The notes beneath the pieces are model-generated. The model was given only the letters and a program-made list of their open reading frames with translations, ran no database searches and was not told the origin of the DNA. A program made the translations under genes and the position numbers. A DNA stretch of 64,000 nucleotides from Actinomycetes bacterium. GTDB taxonomy: Bacteria > Actinomycetota > Actinomycetes > Mycobacteriales > Mycobacteriaceae. The stretch covers positions 1 through 64,000 of the forward strand of contig JAEXZY010000118.1 of assembly GCA_023404955.1 (NCBI GenBank), given 5' to 3'. Position 1 is the stretch's first letter. Every line of letters starts with the position of its first letter. This document shows positions 26,387 to 35,576 of this stretch, in pieces.

Positions 26387-28003
26387 TCATCGCGGCGCCG
26401 TCATCGATGGGGGGCTGGGTGCAGGAGCAGTACCGCCGATCGGTACTCCGCTCTGGAAAGTGAACTGGCCGCCGCATCCGTCCGGGATGTAATAGGTGAC
26501 ACCGGGATTGGCTGCCGACAGTACAGCGATCTGCGCAGGACTGGTGGGCTGCCAGGGACCCATTGATGGCAAGCTCGCACCGATCGGGTCCGACGCCGTG
26601 CCCCCCAACACGCCGCCAATCGGGTCAGGCGCTGTACGCGCCCACACGGGCAAATTCAGATTCGTCTGAGTCCACTTCTGCGAGTCGTAGGTGTATGCGA
26701 ACCACCGTTGGAGCTGCGGCTGTCCATCCACTGTGACGACGCGTGTGTAGGTGGTCCCGTCCATCCCTGACATGCGGAACCGATACTGCTCTGCCTGGGA
26801 AAACGCGGGTTGCTGATCTGGAGTAACCCAATTTTGGCCCGGCGTGTAGAAGCCGGAAGGACCGCCGGTCTTCAGCGGCTGATCTGTCAGATCGAAGTGT
26901 TCAGCAGGGGGAGGCGGCGGTTGCGATCCAACATAAGGGGGTGGCGTGTAGTTCCGCCACTGGCCAAAACGTTCATCGCCGATGAATGGGTTATGGGGAT
27001 CGACCAGTCCGTGACTGGAGTCCGGCACCCCGCCATCTTCTCCACCGATATCACCGGGGGCCGGCGACAGCGGCGCATCGAGGGCATGGATGCCGCCTGT
27101 GCCCGGGCGGGGTGGGGGCTCCAACGGCGCACCGACGAGTGAGGGGTTGCCGGCGCTGCGCGCGTAGTCGGCGTATTGCGTGGTGGCTTTGGCGTGCAGG
27201 CCACCGAGTTCGGTCTGCAGCGCCGCCACCACGGGGGCGTAGCGCCCCATATTGGCCGGGTTCGCATTCGCCTGCGCGGCCCGTTTCAGCCGCTGCTCGG
27301 TGTCCTCGAACTCCTCGGGCTTAGGTGTGTTCGCCCGGGCCCGCGCGTAGTTGTCAGCAAGGGTTTCCAGAGCGGTAGCTGTGGCGGTGGCGTGTTCGCC
27401 GTGTCGCTCATACCACTGGCTGAGTTCGTCAATTCGTTGCGACGCTTGATCACCGGCACCTGATCGCCAATCGGCTGAGATGGCGGTGCTACCTCTTCGA
27501 AGCTGTCGGGCGGCGTCCTGCAACTCGCTGGCATGGCTGCGCATCTGCTGGGCGGCACTGTAGAGCCCGGCAGGGCCCGGGCCGCCGTGGAGCAGCCTGG
27601 CAATGTCCTTGCCGTTGGTCGGGGAAGCGCCGAGCTGCGGTGCGGTGACCGCGCGAATCGTCGGTGTCGACAGGTTCGGTACCGGCGGCGCGGCGCTGGC
27701 CGGGGCAGCGGAGTCACCGCCGGCCGAGCCCAGGCTGGCCGCGTTGAGCTGCTCCTGCTCGTCATAGGTGCCCGCGCTGCTGGCCAACATTGACCCGCGA
27801 GCTTCGGTGATGACCTGAGCGAAGTTGCTGTACCCGGTGATCGCGGCGCACCGTGCCTGCAGCGTTTCGGTGACCGCTGCCGACACCGGGTCCGAGGCCG
27901 GCGTCGTCACGGTGATTCCCTGCGAGGAACCGCCAGAGGCCGCGCCAGAGACCGCAGCGGCTGTACGGGTCACAACGGCGGTATCAATCTCCAGCTGCGC
28001 CAT
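26387..28003 (-). CDS. EspB-like PE-PPE fusion, paralogue of the 4.5-kb gene, 538 aa
   Basis: ATG 28003 follows GGGGAGG. The PE-like domain ends in the export motif YDEQE (Y80-E84). The PPE-like domain carries NGKDIARLLHGGPGPAGLYS, then W-RSGAGDQA and QWYERHG. Residues 1-290 are closely similar to the protein at 4526, with many identical blocks, while the C-terminal 240 residues differ completely. That tail is Pro-rich, then has QYRFRMSGMDGTTYTRVVTV and the end region NPGVTYYIPDGCGGQFTFQS. The conserved head with a swapped tail suggests duplication and diversification of secreted effectors. Confidence 0.75.
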   Translation of the reverse strand: MAQLEIDTAVVTRTAAAVSGAASGGSSQGITVTTPASDPVSAAVTETLQARCAAITGYSNFAQVITEARGSMLASSAGTYDEQEQLNAASLGSAGGDSAAPASAAPPVPNLSTPTIRAVTAPQLGASPTNGKDIARLLHGGPGPAGLYSAAQQMRSHASELQDAARQLRRGSTAISADWRSGAGDQASQRIDELSQWYERHGEHATATATALETLADNYARARANTPKPEEFEDTEQRLKRAAQANANPANMGRYAPVVAALQTELGGLHAKATTQYADYARSAGNPSLVGAPLEPPPRPGTGGIHALDAPLSPAPGDIGGEDGGVPDSSHGLVDPHNPFIGDERFGQWRNYTPPPYVGSQPPPPPAEHFDLTDQPLKTGGPSGFYTPGQNWVTPDQQPAFSQAEQYRFRMSGMDGTTYTRVVTVDGQPQLQRWFAYTYDSQKWTQTNLNLPVWARTAPDPIGGVLGGTASDPIGASLPSMGPWQPTSPAQIAVLSAANPGVTYYIPDGCGGQFTFQSGVPIGGTAPAPSPPSMTAPR

Positions 28004-28123
28004 CTCGACCTCCCCAAATTTCCGGTCCCGCGACCGCCGCGGACAGACTCTCGTACCTGGCCCGGCATTCCGATCCTATTTAGCCGGGAGAGGTAGAGCA
28101 CCGCCTCTAGCGAAATAGCTTTC

Positions 28124-30085
28124 TTAGCGGATCTGGCGGGTGAGGGCGTCGACGAGGGTGGTGTTGAGGTAGCTGGTGGCAGCGTAGCCGGGGGTGAGGA
28201 GTGCGTCGATGGTGGCGGGATCGTCGACGATGATGGTAGTGCCGGTGTATTGGGTGAAGGGCTCGGATAGGCCGTTGTAGCTGCCGCCGCCGGCTGCGCG
28301 GTCGCGGCGCAGTACGAGACGGACGTCGGTGGGTGGGTTGTTCAGCTGGGCCGGATCAGGGACAGCGAGTAGGTTGTCGGTTCCGGTGGTGGCGGGTTGG
28401 TCGGCGTAGCGGAAGCCGAGGCCTTGCAGGTATAGGGCGCTGGGGGATGTGGCGGAGGCGACTTGGACGCCATCGTCGGTGACGAGGACTGCCTGGACGC
28501 TTTTGCCGTCGAATGCGGGGTGGCTGGTGCGCAGCTCGGCTTGACTGGTGGTGGCCTGGTCGATGAGTTGTTTGGCTTGGTCGCCGCGGCCGAGGATGCG
28601 TGCGATCCACTCGATTTGGGTCTGCCAAGTCCAGTCGTTGGCGTTTTGCGGTCGGGTGATGGTGGTGGCGATGTTCGACAGGTCTTGGTAGGTGGGTGCA
28701 TTCATGGTCGCGGTGTCGATGATGAGGTCGGGGCGGGTGGCGGCGATCGCCGCGGGATCTGCGGTGTCGAGAACGCGGACATCGCCGGTGATGCGGTCGG
28801 TCAGATACGAGGGTGCGGGGCCGGCGGGGGAGACGATCGCGGCGGGTTGCACGCTCAGGGATAAGACGGCGTCGGCGTCTCCGGGGCCGGCGGCGACGAC
28901 CGTGCCGGGCGCCTCGGTGAGCGTGGTTTGTCCGTGTTCGTGGATGAAGGTTTGCGGCGTGTAGGCGGTGGCGGTGTCGCGGGGCCACGCCCAGAAGGTG
29001 ACAGCACCGGCAACAAGCACGACGACGGCGGCCAGGACCGCCGCGATGAGGGTGCGGCGGCGGCGCCGCCGTGGTGTCGGAGCGGGTAGGTCGACGAACG
29101 TGTACGGGCTGCTGAGCCACGGCTGCGAGTGCTGTGGCGCAGGCCCCGTCGAGCGGGTGAGCGGGCTGGGCTGGGTGGGCCAGTGCGGGGGTGTGCGGTC
29201 GGGCGGTCCGAGCGCTGCTGGTGTGGGGGTGGTGGTGATCGCAACGGCGTCGGTGCTGTCATCGAGGGCGCGGTGCGCGGCGGCGGCCAGCTCTCCAGCA
29301 CTCTGAAATCGTTGCGCGGGTTCTTTGGCCATGGCGCGGGCAATGACGGCGTCCAGGGCGGTGGGCAGGCTGGGTACGGCGTCGGTGGGCCGCGGCGGGG
29401 GGTCCATGAGGTGCGCGGCAGCGACCGCGGCCATGCCGCCGGGGCGGGCGAAAGGCGCTTGCCCGGTCAGCAGGCGATACAGCGAGCAGCCCAGTGAGTA
29501 GATGTCGGCGCGGTGGTCGACGGTCTCGCCGGCGAGGCTCTCAGGTGCGGCGTAGGCGATGCTCGCCATCACCATGCCGGTTTGGGTGAGGTTCACCGCG
29601 TCGTCGAGGGCGCGGGCAATACCGAAGTCGGCGAGGAAGATTCGCTCGTCATGGGGTGCAAGGAGGAAGTTGGCGGGTTTGGCGTCACGGTGCAGCAGCT
29701 GGCGGCGGTGGGCGTAGTCCAGGGCGCCGGCGACCTCGCCGATGATGTGCACCGCGCGGCGCGGCGTCATCCGGCCCGCGGCGAGTTCCTTTTCGGCGTC
29801 GCTGCCGGCGACGTACTGCATCGCGATCCATAGCTGACCGTCGGTGTCTCCGCGGTTGTAGACGGTGACGATGTTGGGGTGATCGAGGGTGGCGGCCAGT
29901 TCGGCTTCCCGCTCGAACCGCGACCGGAAGTGCTCGTCGCGCGACAGCTCGGCGGAGAGCACCTTGAGGGCGTCACTGCGGGGCAGGGTGGGGTGCCGAG
30001 CGCGATACACGGTGCCCATCCCGCCGGAGCCCAAGATGGTTTCGATGGTGTAGCCACCAACGATGGCCCCTGGTTGCAGTGTCAC
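28124..30085 (-). CDS. Transmembrane Ser/Thr kinase with FecB-like sensor domain, 653 aa
   Basis: The kinase domain (residues 10-275) is complete: GSGGMGTVY loop, catalytic Lys in ALKVL (K40/41 region), HRDAKPAN (H132), DFG (153-155) and APE. A juxtamembrane Pro-rich segment and one helix (about 345-367, after six Arg) follow. The extracytoplasmic part (370-653) reads like a siderophore-type periplasmic binding protein: GTVVAAGPGDADAVLSLSVQ, then IAATRPDLIIDTATMNAPTY and DLSNIATTITRP. The track frame extends to 30370, but GTG 30085 matches the kinase start and lies 7 bp after the upstream stop. It may sense a ligand and phosphorylate cytoplasmic targets such as the FHA-XRE protein. Confidence 0.85.
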   Translation of the reverse strand: MTLQPGAIVGGYTIETILGSGGMGTVYRARHPTLPRSDALKVLSAELSRDEHFRSRFEREAELAATLDHPNIVTVYNRGDTDGQLWIAMQYVAGSDAEKELAAGRMTPRRAVHIIGEVAGALDYAHRRQLLHRDAKPANFLLAPHDERIFLADFGIARALDDAVNLTQTGMVMASIAYAAPESLAGETVDHRADIYSLGCSLYRLLTGQAPFARPGGMAAVAAAHLMDPPPRPTDAVPSLPTALDAVIARAMAKEPAQRFQSAGELAAAAHRALDDSTDAVAITTTPTPAALGPPDRTPPHWPTQPSPLTRSTGPAPQHSQPWLSSPYTFVDLPAPTPRRRRRRTLIAAVLAAVVVLVAGAVTFWAWPRDTATAYTPQTFIHEHGQTTLTEAPGTVVAAGPGDADAVLSLSVQPAAIVSPAGPAPSYLTDRITGDVRVLDTADPAAIAATRPDLIIDTATMNAPTYQDLSNIATTITRPQNANDWTWQTQIEWIARILGRGDQAKQLIDQATTSQAELRTSHPAFDGKSVQAVLVTDDGVQVASATSPSALYLQGLGFRYADQPATTGTDNLLAVPDPAQLNNPPTDVRLVLRRDRAAGGGSYNGLSEPFTQYTGTTIIVDDPATIDALLTPGYAATSYLNTTLVDALTRQIR

Positions 30086-30092
30086 CAATCGC

Positions 30093-31370
30093 CTACTGAC
30101 CGGCCAGGATTCGGTACTGAGCGCCCATCTGTTGGCGGGCATCGTCGGCGGTGGTGGAGAACGCGGTGTAGGCGTAGCGGTCGACGGTGGCCACGCAGCT
30201 GAATGCCCACTGCACCCGCTGCCAGGTGATCGGCGCGGTCGCCGGCAACAGTCCCACGGTGCGCTGGTAACACTTCGCTGCGGGGAGTCCGCGGACACCG
30301 TCGATACCATGCACGGTGGCGAAACTACCAATCTGCTCGGCGAGTCCGTCAGCGACCCGCACCGCGCCATCGGGGTTGGCGGCTTGATACACGGTGGTGA
30401 GGCGTTGGGCCACCTGGTCCACGCCGGCAGTGCTGAACAGGGATACGGTTTTGACCGGGTCGAGGGCGAAGTGCAGCCAGCCCCGCGGTTTCCAGATACC
30501 CTGCAGGAACGGGGCCCGATTGTCCGGCGCGACCAGGGTTTTGGCGAGCAGCTGCCCGGTCGGGTCCAGCGGCAGGTCCTTCAGTGCAGGCAGGTCGGTT
30601 GCGGTGAACTGGTCGATCCACTTCTTCTGCAGATCGATGATTCCTCTAGACAGGTTTCCTGCATCTGCTCCGAGGAGGTAGTCGCTGACTTGGACGACGG
30701 TGTAGAACACGTAGGCACCGTGGGGAGTGAAACCGACCACCCGCTGCCCCTGATCGGGCATGGTGAAGGTGACGGCGATCGTCTCGGGCAGCCCGGTCAG
30801 CGCCACGGGTTGTGGCGGTGTTGAGCCTGCCCAGGGGGTGAACGTGGCGGCCATCTGTGTGGCGGCTGCGGTAGCGGCGCCGGGATCGGGGAAGCGCAGA
30901 ACGACGTTCTGCAGGCTGCGCTGCTGTTTGGCTGCCGGCGGGGTTGTCCGTACGGTGGCGAAGCCGCTGACGAATCCATTGGCGCCGGCGGCAGCGGCGA
31001 CCGGGGGATCGAAGATGTGGTTGGTTGTCATGTCGTCGGTCGAGGCGATCGGACCGACCAGCGACAGATTCACCGGGGCGGGCAGCGTGTTGATCTCGGC
31101 GTCGATCTGCCAGGGGCCCACGGTGTAGTCGGCGATGCGGTGCGCCTCGAGCAGGGCACCGGAGTACGAGTTGTCACCGGCGGTGCCGAACGGTCGGCTC
31201 GCTGCGGTGGCGTAGTCACCGGTGTCCATGAGCGCCACGATCGCGCCACCGTCGGGAGCTTGGTCGGCGGTGGTGGCCGTACCCGCGGTGGTGGTGGCGC
31301 ACCCGGTCATCAGGGCGACGCAGACAGCGGCGATCAGCGGGACTGTTCTGCGGGTTGTGCTGTCCCACAT
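30093..31370 (-). CDS. Large lipoprotein (DUF7373-like), 425 aa
   Basis: ATG 31370, with AGGAG ten bases upstream, gives a proper lipoprotein signal (RRTVPLIAAVCVALMTGCAT, lipid Cys24); the longer frame to 31442 hides it. The mature part is a two-lobed alpha/beta protein with LLEAHRIADYTVGPWQIDAE, FTPHGAYVFYTVVQVSDYLL and a C-terminal QRVQWAFSCVATVDRYAYTA. Similar lipoproteins are widespread in mycobacteria. It lies directly upstream of the kinase gene and is probably co-transcribed; it may be a surface partner of the kinase sensor. Confidence 0.7.
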   Translation of the reverse strand: MWDSTTRRTVPLIAAVCVALMTGCATTTAGTATTADQAPDGGAIVALMDTGDYATAASRPFGTAGDNSYSGALLEAHRIADYTVGPWQIDAEINTLPAPVNLSLVGPIASTDDMTTNHIFDPPVAAAAGANGFVSGFATVRTTPPAAKQQRSLQNVVLRFPDPGAATAAATQMAATFTPWAGSTPPQPVALTGLPETIAVTFTMPDQGQRVVGFTPHGAYVFYTVVQVSDYLLGADAGNLSRGIIDLQKKWIDQFTATDLPALKDLPLDPTGQLLAKTLVAPDNRAPFLQGIWKPRGWLHFALDPVKTVSLFSTAGVDQVAQRLTTVYQAANPDGAVRVADGLAEQIGSFATVHGIDGVRGLPAAKCYQRTVGLLPATAPITWQRVQWAFSCVATVDRYAYTAFSTTADDARQQMGAQYRILAGQ

Positions 31371-31438
31371 GGACTCTCGCTCCTGACGTGGACCATCCAC
31401 AAGATGGTGGGTGCTCTGAGGTGATGACATCGCGGCTG

Positions 31439-32953
31439 TCACTTCAATTTCAGCGCCGGCGGCTTCTTGGTCAAATCCACGACACCGAAGAACACCCTTT
31501 TCCTGCTGTCGTTCCCAGTTCCGCCGTCGAGAGCCTGGTACGTGACGGGCATGTTGACCGGCCCGTCGACCGTGACCGTCATCGAATATTCGGAGAAGAT
31601 GCCCATCTTGACCTGGCTGATGTCGGCGGGCCCCCAGTTGACGGTGCCCTCCACGGCGTCGGTGCGGTCCATCTGGTAGGGGCAGCCGGGCGGGTTGAGT
31701 GCATGGGAGCGTTCGCAGGCGGCGAACGCGTCGCTGACCGCGCTCTGCACGGCCTGCAGACCATTGTCGTTGAGATCGAATTTCACTTGCAGGAATGATG
31801 TTCCGGCGAAGCTCAGCGCTTGCAAGGGGGCGGCGTCGTCGAGCTGGCTCACCTTGAGGTAGTCGTTGGTGCTGCCCACCTGCTGGTAGCCGGGGAACAC
31901 GTTGACTGATTCTTTATCTTTGAGAGGTTCCCCGAACAGGGTCAGAGTGGAGTCCGCCCCTTCATCCCCGGAGACGTTCCGCAGAGCAATGCGGACGAAA
32001 GCGTTGTCGAGTTTCCAGGTGTCGTCGACCTTGGTGAGCCGAACATCGGCCTCGGAGGTCTTCCCACCGAAATCGGCGGCGACCTTGACCGTCCCCATCC
32101 GCAGCGGCGACTTCTCGTCGCCCTTGTCCAGGACACGGATGTTGGTGATGGGTTCTTTCGCGATCTGCTTCCGCAGGATGTCGTCGGTGAGCAAGTCCTT
32201 GCTGGAGGGTTCGGATTTGCCGAAGGACAGGGCCTTTTCGGCATCACCGTCGCTGAGGGCCTGCAGGTAGGCCGTGACCGTATCGGCCGCAGTCGTCGGG
32301 GTGTCACCACCGCCAGCGGTACCCCCGTCAGAGCCCGAGCCGGTGAACAGAGCAACAGCGACGACGAGCGCGACCACCACGGCGGCGGCTGCGGCCACGA
32401 TCACGGGTCGGCGCCGCCACACGGGCCGGGTCGGCGGGATCGGCATGGGGGGCGGCCCCGGGTAGAACTGCTGCGGCCCTGGTTGGGGTGGCCAGCCCGG
32501 CGCCGGTGGGGCGGCCCATGGCTGAGACGGCGGGGCCGTGGGCGCCGTGGCGGCGGGCGGCGGGGCGGTCGAGGCCGGGGGAGCAGCGGGAGCCGGCGCC
32601 GGCTGGCTCGGTGCAGGGGCCACGGTTGGTGTCGGCGGGTTCGGCGGCCACGGGTAGCTCTGCTGCGGTTCCGAGGAGGGTTGGTAGGCAGCGTGATTCG
32701 TGCGCGGCTGCACGGGAGCCAGGCCGGTGGGGGCGTGGGGGTCCACGGCGGTGGTGTTCGCCGCCGTCCAGGGGTTCGAGGTCGTGGGTGTGGCCGTGGT
32801 GGGTTCGTCAGGGTCGACGTGGGTGGGTCCCGCGGGGTTTCCGGTCGCCTGCGCTGGGCGGGTGAAGGTGGGGGTGATCGCGGTGGGTGCGTCCGGGTCA
32901 CCGGGGTCGGGCTCGTTGCGGGGGCGTTCGGCGTCGCGTGGTGAATCAGCCAC
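31439..32953 (-). CDS. Pro/Thr-rich single-pass membrane protein, 504 aa
   Basis: A 175-residue cytoplasmic arm rich in Pro, Thr and Ala contains many TxP/TP sites (DAPTAITPTF, DEPTTATPTTSN), plausible kinase targets. It precedes one transmembrane helix (about 183-203). The extracytoplasmic part begins with an NTF2/DUF4878-like region (DTVTAYLQALSDGDAEKALS, about 220-330). A second beta-rich domain with a likely disulfide (FAACERSHALNPPGCPYQM) follows. It lies 68 bp upstream of the lipoprotein gene on the same strand. Confidence 0.65.
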   Translation of the reverse strand: MADSPRDAERPRNEPDPGDPDAPTAITPTFTRPAQATGNPAGPTHVDPDEPTTATPTTSNPWTAANTTAVDPHAPTGLAPVQPRTNHAAYQPSSEPQQSYPWPPNPPTPTVAPAPSQPAPAPAAPPASTAPPPAATAPTAPPSQPWAAPPAPGWPPQPGPQQFYPGPPPMPIPPTRPVWRRRPVIVAAAAAVVVALVVAVALFTGSGSDGGTAGGGDTPTTAADTVTAYLQALSDGDAEKALSFGKSEPSSKDLLTDDILRKQIAKEPITNIRVLDKGDEKSPLRMGTVKVAADFGGKTSEADVRLTKVDDTWKLDNAFVRIALRNVSGDEGADSTLTLFGEPLKDKESVNVFPGYQQVGSTNDYLKVSQLDDAAPLQALSFAGTSFLQVKFDLNDNGLQAVQSAVSDAFAACERSHALNPPGCPYQMDRTDAVEGTVNWGPADISQVKMGIFSEYSMTVTVDGPVNMPVTYQALDGGTGNDSRKRVFFGVVDLTKKPPALKLK

Positions 32954-33039
32954 GGCAAGGTTTCCTTTCGGTGCGCGCTGGTGGTCGACGTGCGGTCGCC
33001 ACCCGGGCGGTGGGGGGTCGCTCGGTTCGGGCGGGGGTG

Positions 33040-34155
33040 TCAGCGGATCTTGTCGGCGATGGCGTTGGCGATCGCGTATCCGGCGCTACCCACGGTGGGG
33101 GAGCAGGCCCGGACATCGACGATGACGTTGCCGCGCACCGTCATATCGCGCTCGCACTGTTGGCCGGGCACCGGCGGATCGGTGGGGATCAGCATCACGG
33201 TCGCGACGTCGCCGATCGTGCGGGTCGTGGTCACATCGACCATGCGGCTCGCGCCCCCGTCGGGGGTGTAGGTGATGCGTTGCGACTGGCAGGAGTTCCA
33301 GCCGGCGATCAGCTTGTCGTAGACCGCCTTGGCCGCGGCAGGATCCGGGAAGGCGGTGACGGCTTGGGCGAGCTGCTGGGCGCGGCCCTGCTGCAGGACC
33401 TGGATGACGACACCGGTATAGCCGGTTCCCTCGAACGCGGCGCGGTAGGCCGGCCCGAAGGCGCTGGTGCATTGCGGCGGGGCGACCGATCCGCCCATCA
33501 TCGCCGTCTCGGTTCCCACCTCGGCCAATTCCGGGCTGTTGAGCAGCTTCCCGGCCTCAGGAACGGGCAGCAGCAGCGGCGCGAGCGCGTCGGGGGCGAT
33601 CACCGGCCCCGCCGGTGCCGGCGCTGGGGTGGGTGCGGGAGATGGCGGTGCCGGGGTGTCCGCGCGGACGGTGGTGGTCGGCCCGGCCGGCACCCCGGCC
33701 TTGCTGCTCGGCGCGGTCGTGGGTGCCGCCGTGGTGTCGGCGGCCTCTTCGGAGCCGGCGATCAGCACGCCAGCGGCCACCACGGCGACCACGGCGGCGC
33801 TCACCGCACCCACCGTCAGCCACCGGTGGGCGCGTATCGCGGCGACTGCGGGATGCTGCGGCTTGGGGGGTAAACCCGACCGCGCCGGCGGCGGTGTCGC
33901 ACCGGGGCCGACGGGGCCTCCGGGGGCAGGCTGGGGCCAGCCCTGGCCCACGGGGGAAGGCTGCGGCCAGCCAGGCCCCGCGGGCGGTGGCGGCGGGTAC
34001 CCGCCCCACTGCGGAGGCGGGGGAGGAGGGGAGAACTGAAGTGCCTGCAGCGTGTCTTGCTCATCGAACGGGCGCGCCGGCGGCGGGCCCACCGGCGGAG
34101 GTGTCGGGCGGTCGGCGTCGCGGCCACGGTGCGGTGGTCGGTCATGCGGAGTCAC
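33040..34155 (-). CDS. Free-standing PknH-type sensor domain protein, 371 aa
   Basis: GTG 34155 has GGGGG five bases upstream; the longer frame is less likely. The cytoplasmic arm is Pro-rich (about 1-105) and includes FDEQDTLQALQF. One transmembrane helix (about 109-131) and a Pro/Ala/Thr linker follow. The C-terminal domain (about 185-371) resembles the PknH extracellular sensor domain: LLPVPEAGKLLNSPELAEVG, SCQSQRITYTPDGGA and the conserved cysteines in PPQCTSAF, QQCERDM and VRACSP. In PknH that domain belongs to a kinase; here no kinase domain is attached. Confidence 0.75.
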   Translation of the reverse strand: MTPHDRPPHRGRDADRPTPPPVGPPPARPFDEQDTLQALQFSPPPPPPQWGGYPPPPPAGPGWPQPSPVGQGWPQPAPGGPVGPGATPPPARSGLPPKPQHPAVAAIRAHRWLTVGAVSAAVVAVVAAGVLIAGSEEAADTTAAPTTAPSSKAGVPAGPTTTVRADTPAPPSPAPTPAPAPAGPVIAPDALAPLLLPVPEAGKLLNSPELAEVGTETAMMGGSVAPPQCTSAFGPAYRAAFEGTGYTGVVIQVLQQGRAQQLAQAVTAFPDPAAAKAVYDKLIAGWNSCQSQRITYTPDGGASRMVDVTTTRTIGDVATVMLIPTDPPVPGQQCERDMTVRGNVIVDVRACSPTVGSAGYAIANAIADKIR

Positions 34156-34457
34156 TGCATCCCCCTGCGTATCGAGGCGCACCAGCAAACGCCGGCATCA
34201 TGTCTGCGACTAATCATCGCACGATCCGTTGCACCCCCCGCGCACCAAAAATTTGCCGCCAAGGGGCCACGATTCTGCGTGTAATACTGAATCGGCTGGT
34301 ACGCCCCACTATCGATGCTTGCGCTGGTAGAACCGTGTTCGCTCGCCATCGATAGCCGCTTGGAGAACAAGGAATCGGTGTGCAACAACCTGTAGCGCAA
34401 TCTGTAGCACCTCGGTGCACACACGCCACGACAATCGAGCCTCACGAGGAGCCTAAG

Positions 34458-35576
34458 GTGAGCGGACCGACCGAGTCAGGCACCCCGGCAACCAGGCTGC
34501 CCGCTGTGCAGATCGCGGTCGCCGGCAAGACGATGACCGCCCAGGCCGACGCCGGAGCGGTCGTCATCGGCCGCGAGGAGCCCGCGCATATCCGGGTACC
34601 GATCCCGTCGCTGTCGCGGGTTCATGTGCGCATCGAGCCCGCCGACGGGCACTGGGTCATCACAGATGCCGGCAGCAAGCACGGCACCTTCCTCGACGGA
34701 CGCCGTATCGACTCCGTCGCGGTCGAACAGGTGACCTCGGTGCGCCTAGGTGATCCAGCCGGGATCGAAGTCACCGTCGCACCCGCCGAGCACAGCCACT
34801 CTGACCCCTCCGAATCTCTTGAAATGGGCGAGGACACCGCCGCGGATGTCGAGCAGCCAGCCGACCCCGACATCGCCCGTGCAGGGCTGGCGGTGATGGA
34901 GCGCCGTGAACAGCTGGGTTTCTCCCAGCGGCGCCTGGCCGAAGATCGGGTCGTCAGCCAGACCCAGCTGGTCAAGCTAGAACGCGGCACCCATTGGCCT
35001 CGGCCGGGGACGCTGGCCAAGATCGAGTCCTACCTGAGATGGCCGCCCGGCACGATCGCCCGGATCCGCGGCGGCGAGCTCGCACCCGACGACGATGACA
35101 CCACCGAGGTGTTATCGCCCACCGTTCAGGTCGCCGTCCTCATCGACGCCTCCGAGATCGCCCTGCACGGCGTGCTGCGCAGGGTCGCGCAACTGCCCCC
35201 ACCCGACAGCGCCACCTTCACCAGCGACATCAGCGCATTACTGGCCGAGCTGCGCCGCCTGGAACGCACCATCACGACCGCGGCCCGCACCACGACCCAT
35301 CGCCCCGAACTGCTGGGACTGCTCGGCCACATCCGCGCAGCACGCCAGGACATGCTCCGCGCCGCCACACGAGCGCCCGGCGCCACCCTCGGTCAGCGAC
35401 TGGCTAACGCCCGCCTCCATCACCATCTCAGCGCCGCTGAGGTCGCCACCCACTGCAACATCACGATCGAAGAGGTCGACGCCGCCGAAGCCGAACAGCC
35501 CGTGCGCGCACCAGTCACCGCAGCGCTCGAGCTCCTCGTTGCCGGCCTCACCGGTGCAGGAGCCACCCGCCGATGA
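34458..35576 (+). CDS. FHA domain fused to XRE-type HTH, 372 aa
   Basis: GTG 34458 follows GAGGAG with a 6-base gap. Residues 15-110 form an FHA phosphothreonine-binding domain: VIGRE (the conserved Arg), SLSRVH and GSKHGTFLDGRRI. Residues about 140-205 form an XRE-type HTH (REQLGFSQRRLAEDRVVSQT, then QLVKLERGTHWPRPGTL). A helical middle and a second HTH-like end (ATLGQRLANARLHHHLSAAE) follow. It is divergent from the sensor gene and overlaps the metalloprotease gene by 4 bp. Direct coupling of threonine phosphorylation to transcription is inferred. Confidence 0.85.
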   Translation: MSGPTESGTPATRLPAVQIAVAGKTMTAQADAGAVVIGREEPAHIRVPIPSLSRVHVRIEPADGHWVITDAGSKHGTFLDGRRIDSVAVEQVTSVRLGDPAGIEVTVAPAEHSHSDPSESLEMGEDTAADVEQPADPDIARAGLAVMERREQLGFSQRRLAEDRVVSQTQLVKLERGTHWPRPGTLAKIESYLRWPPGTIARIRGGELAPDDDDTTEVLSPTVQVAVLIDASEIALHGVLRRVAQLPPPDSATFTSDISALLAELRRLERTITTAARTTTHRPELLGLLGHIRAARQDMLRAATRAPGATLGQRLANARLHHHLSAAEVATHCNITIEEVDAAEAEQPVRAPVTAALELLVAGLTGAGATRR

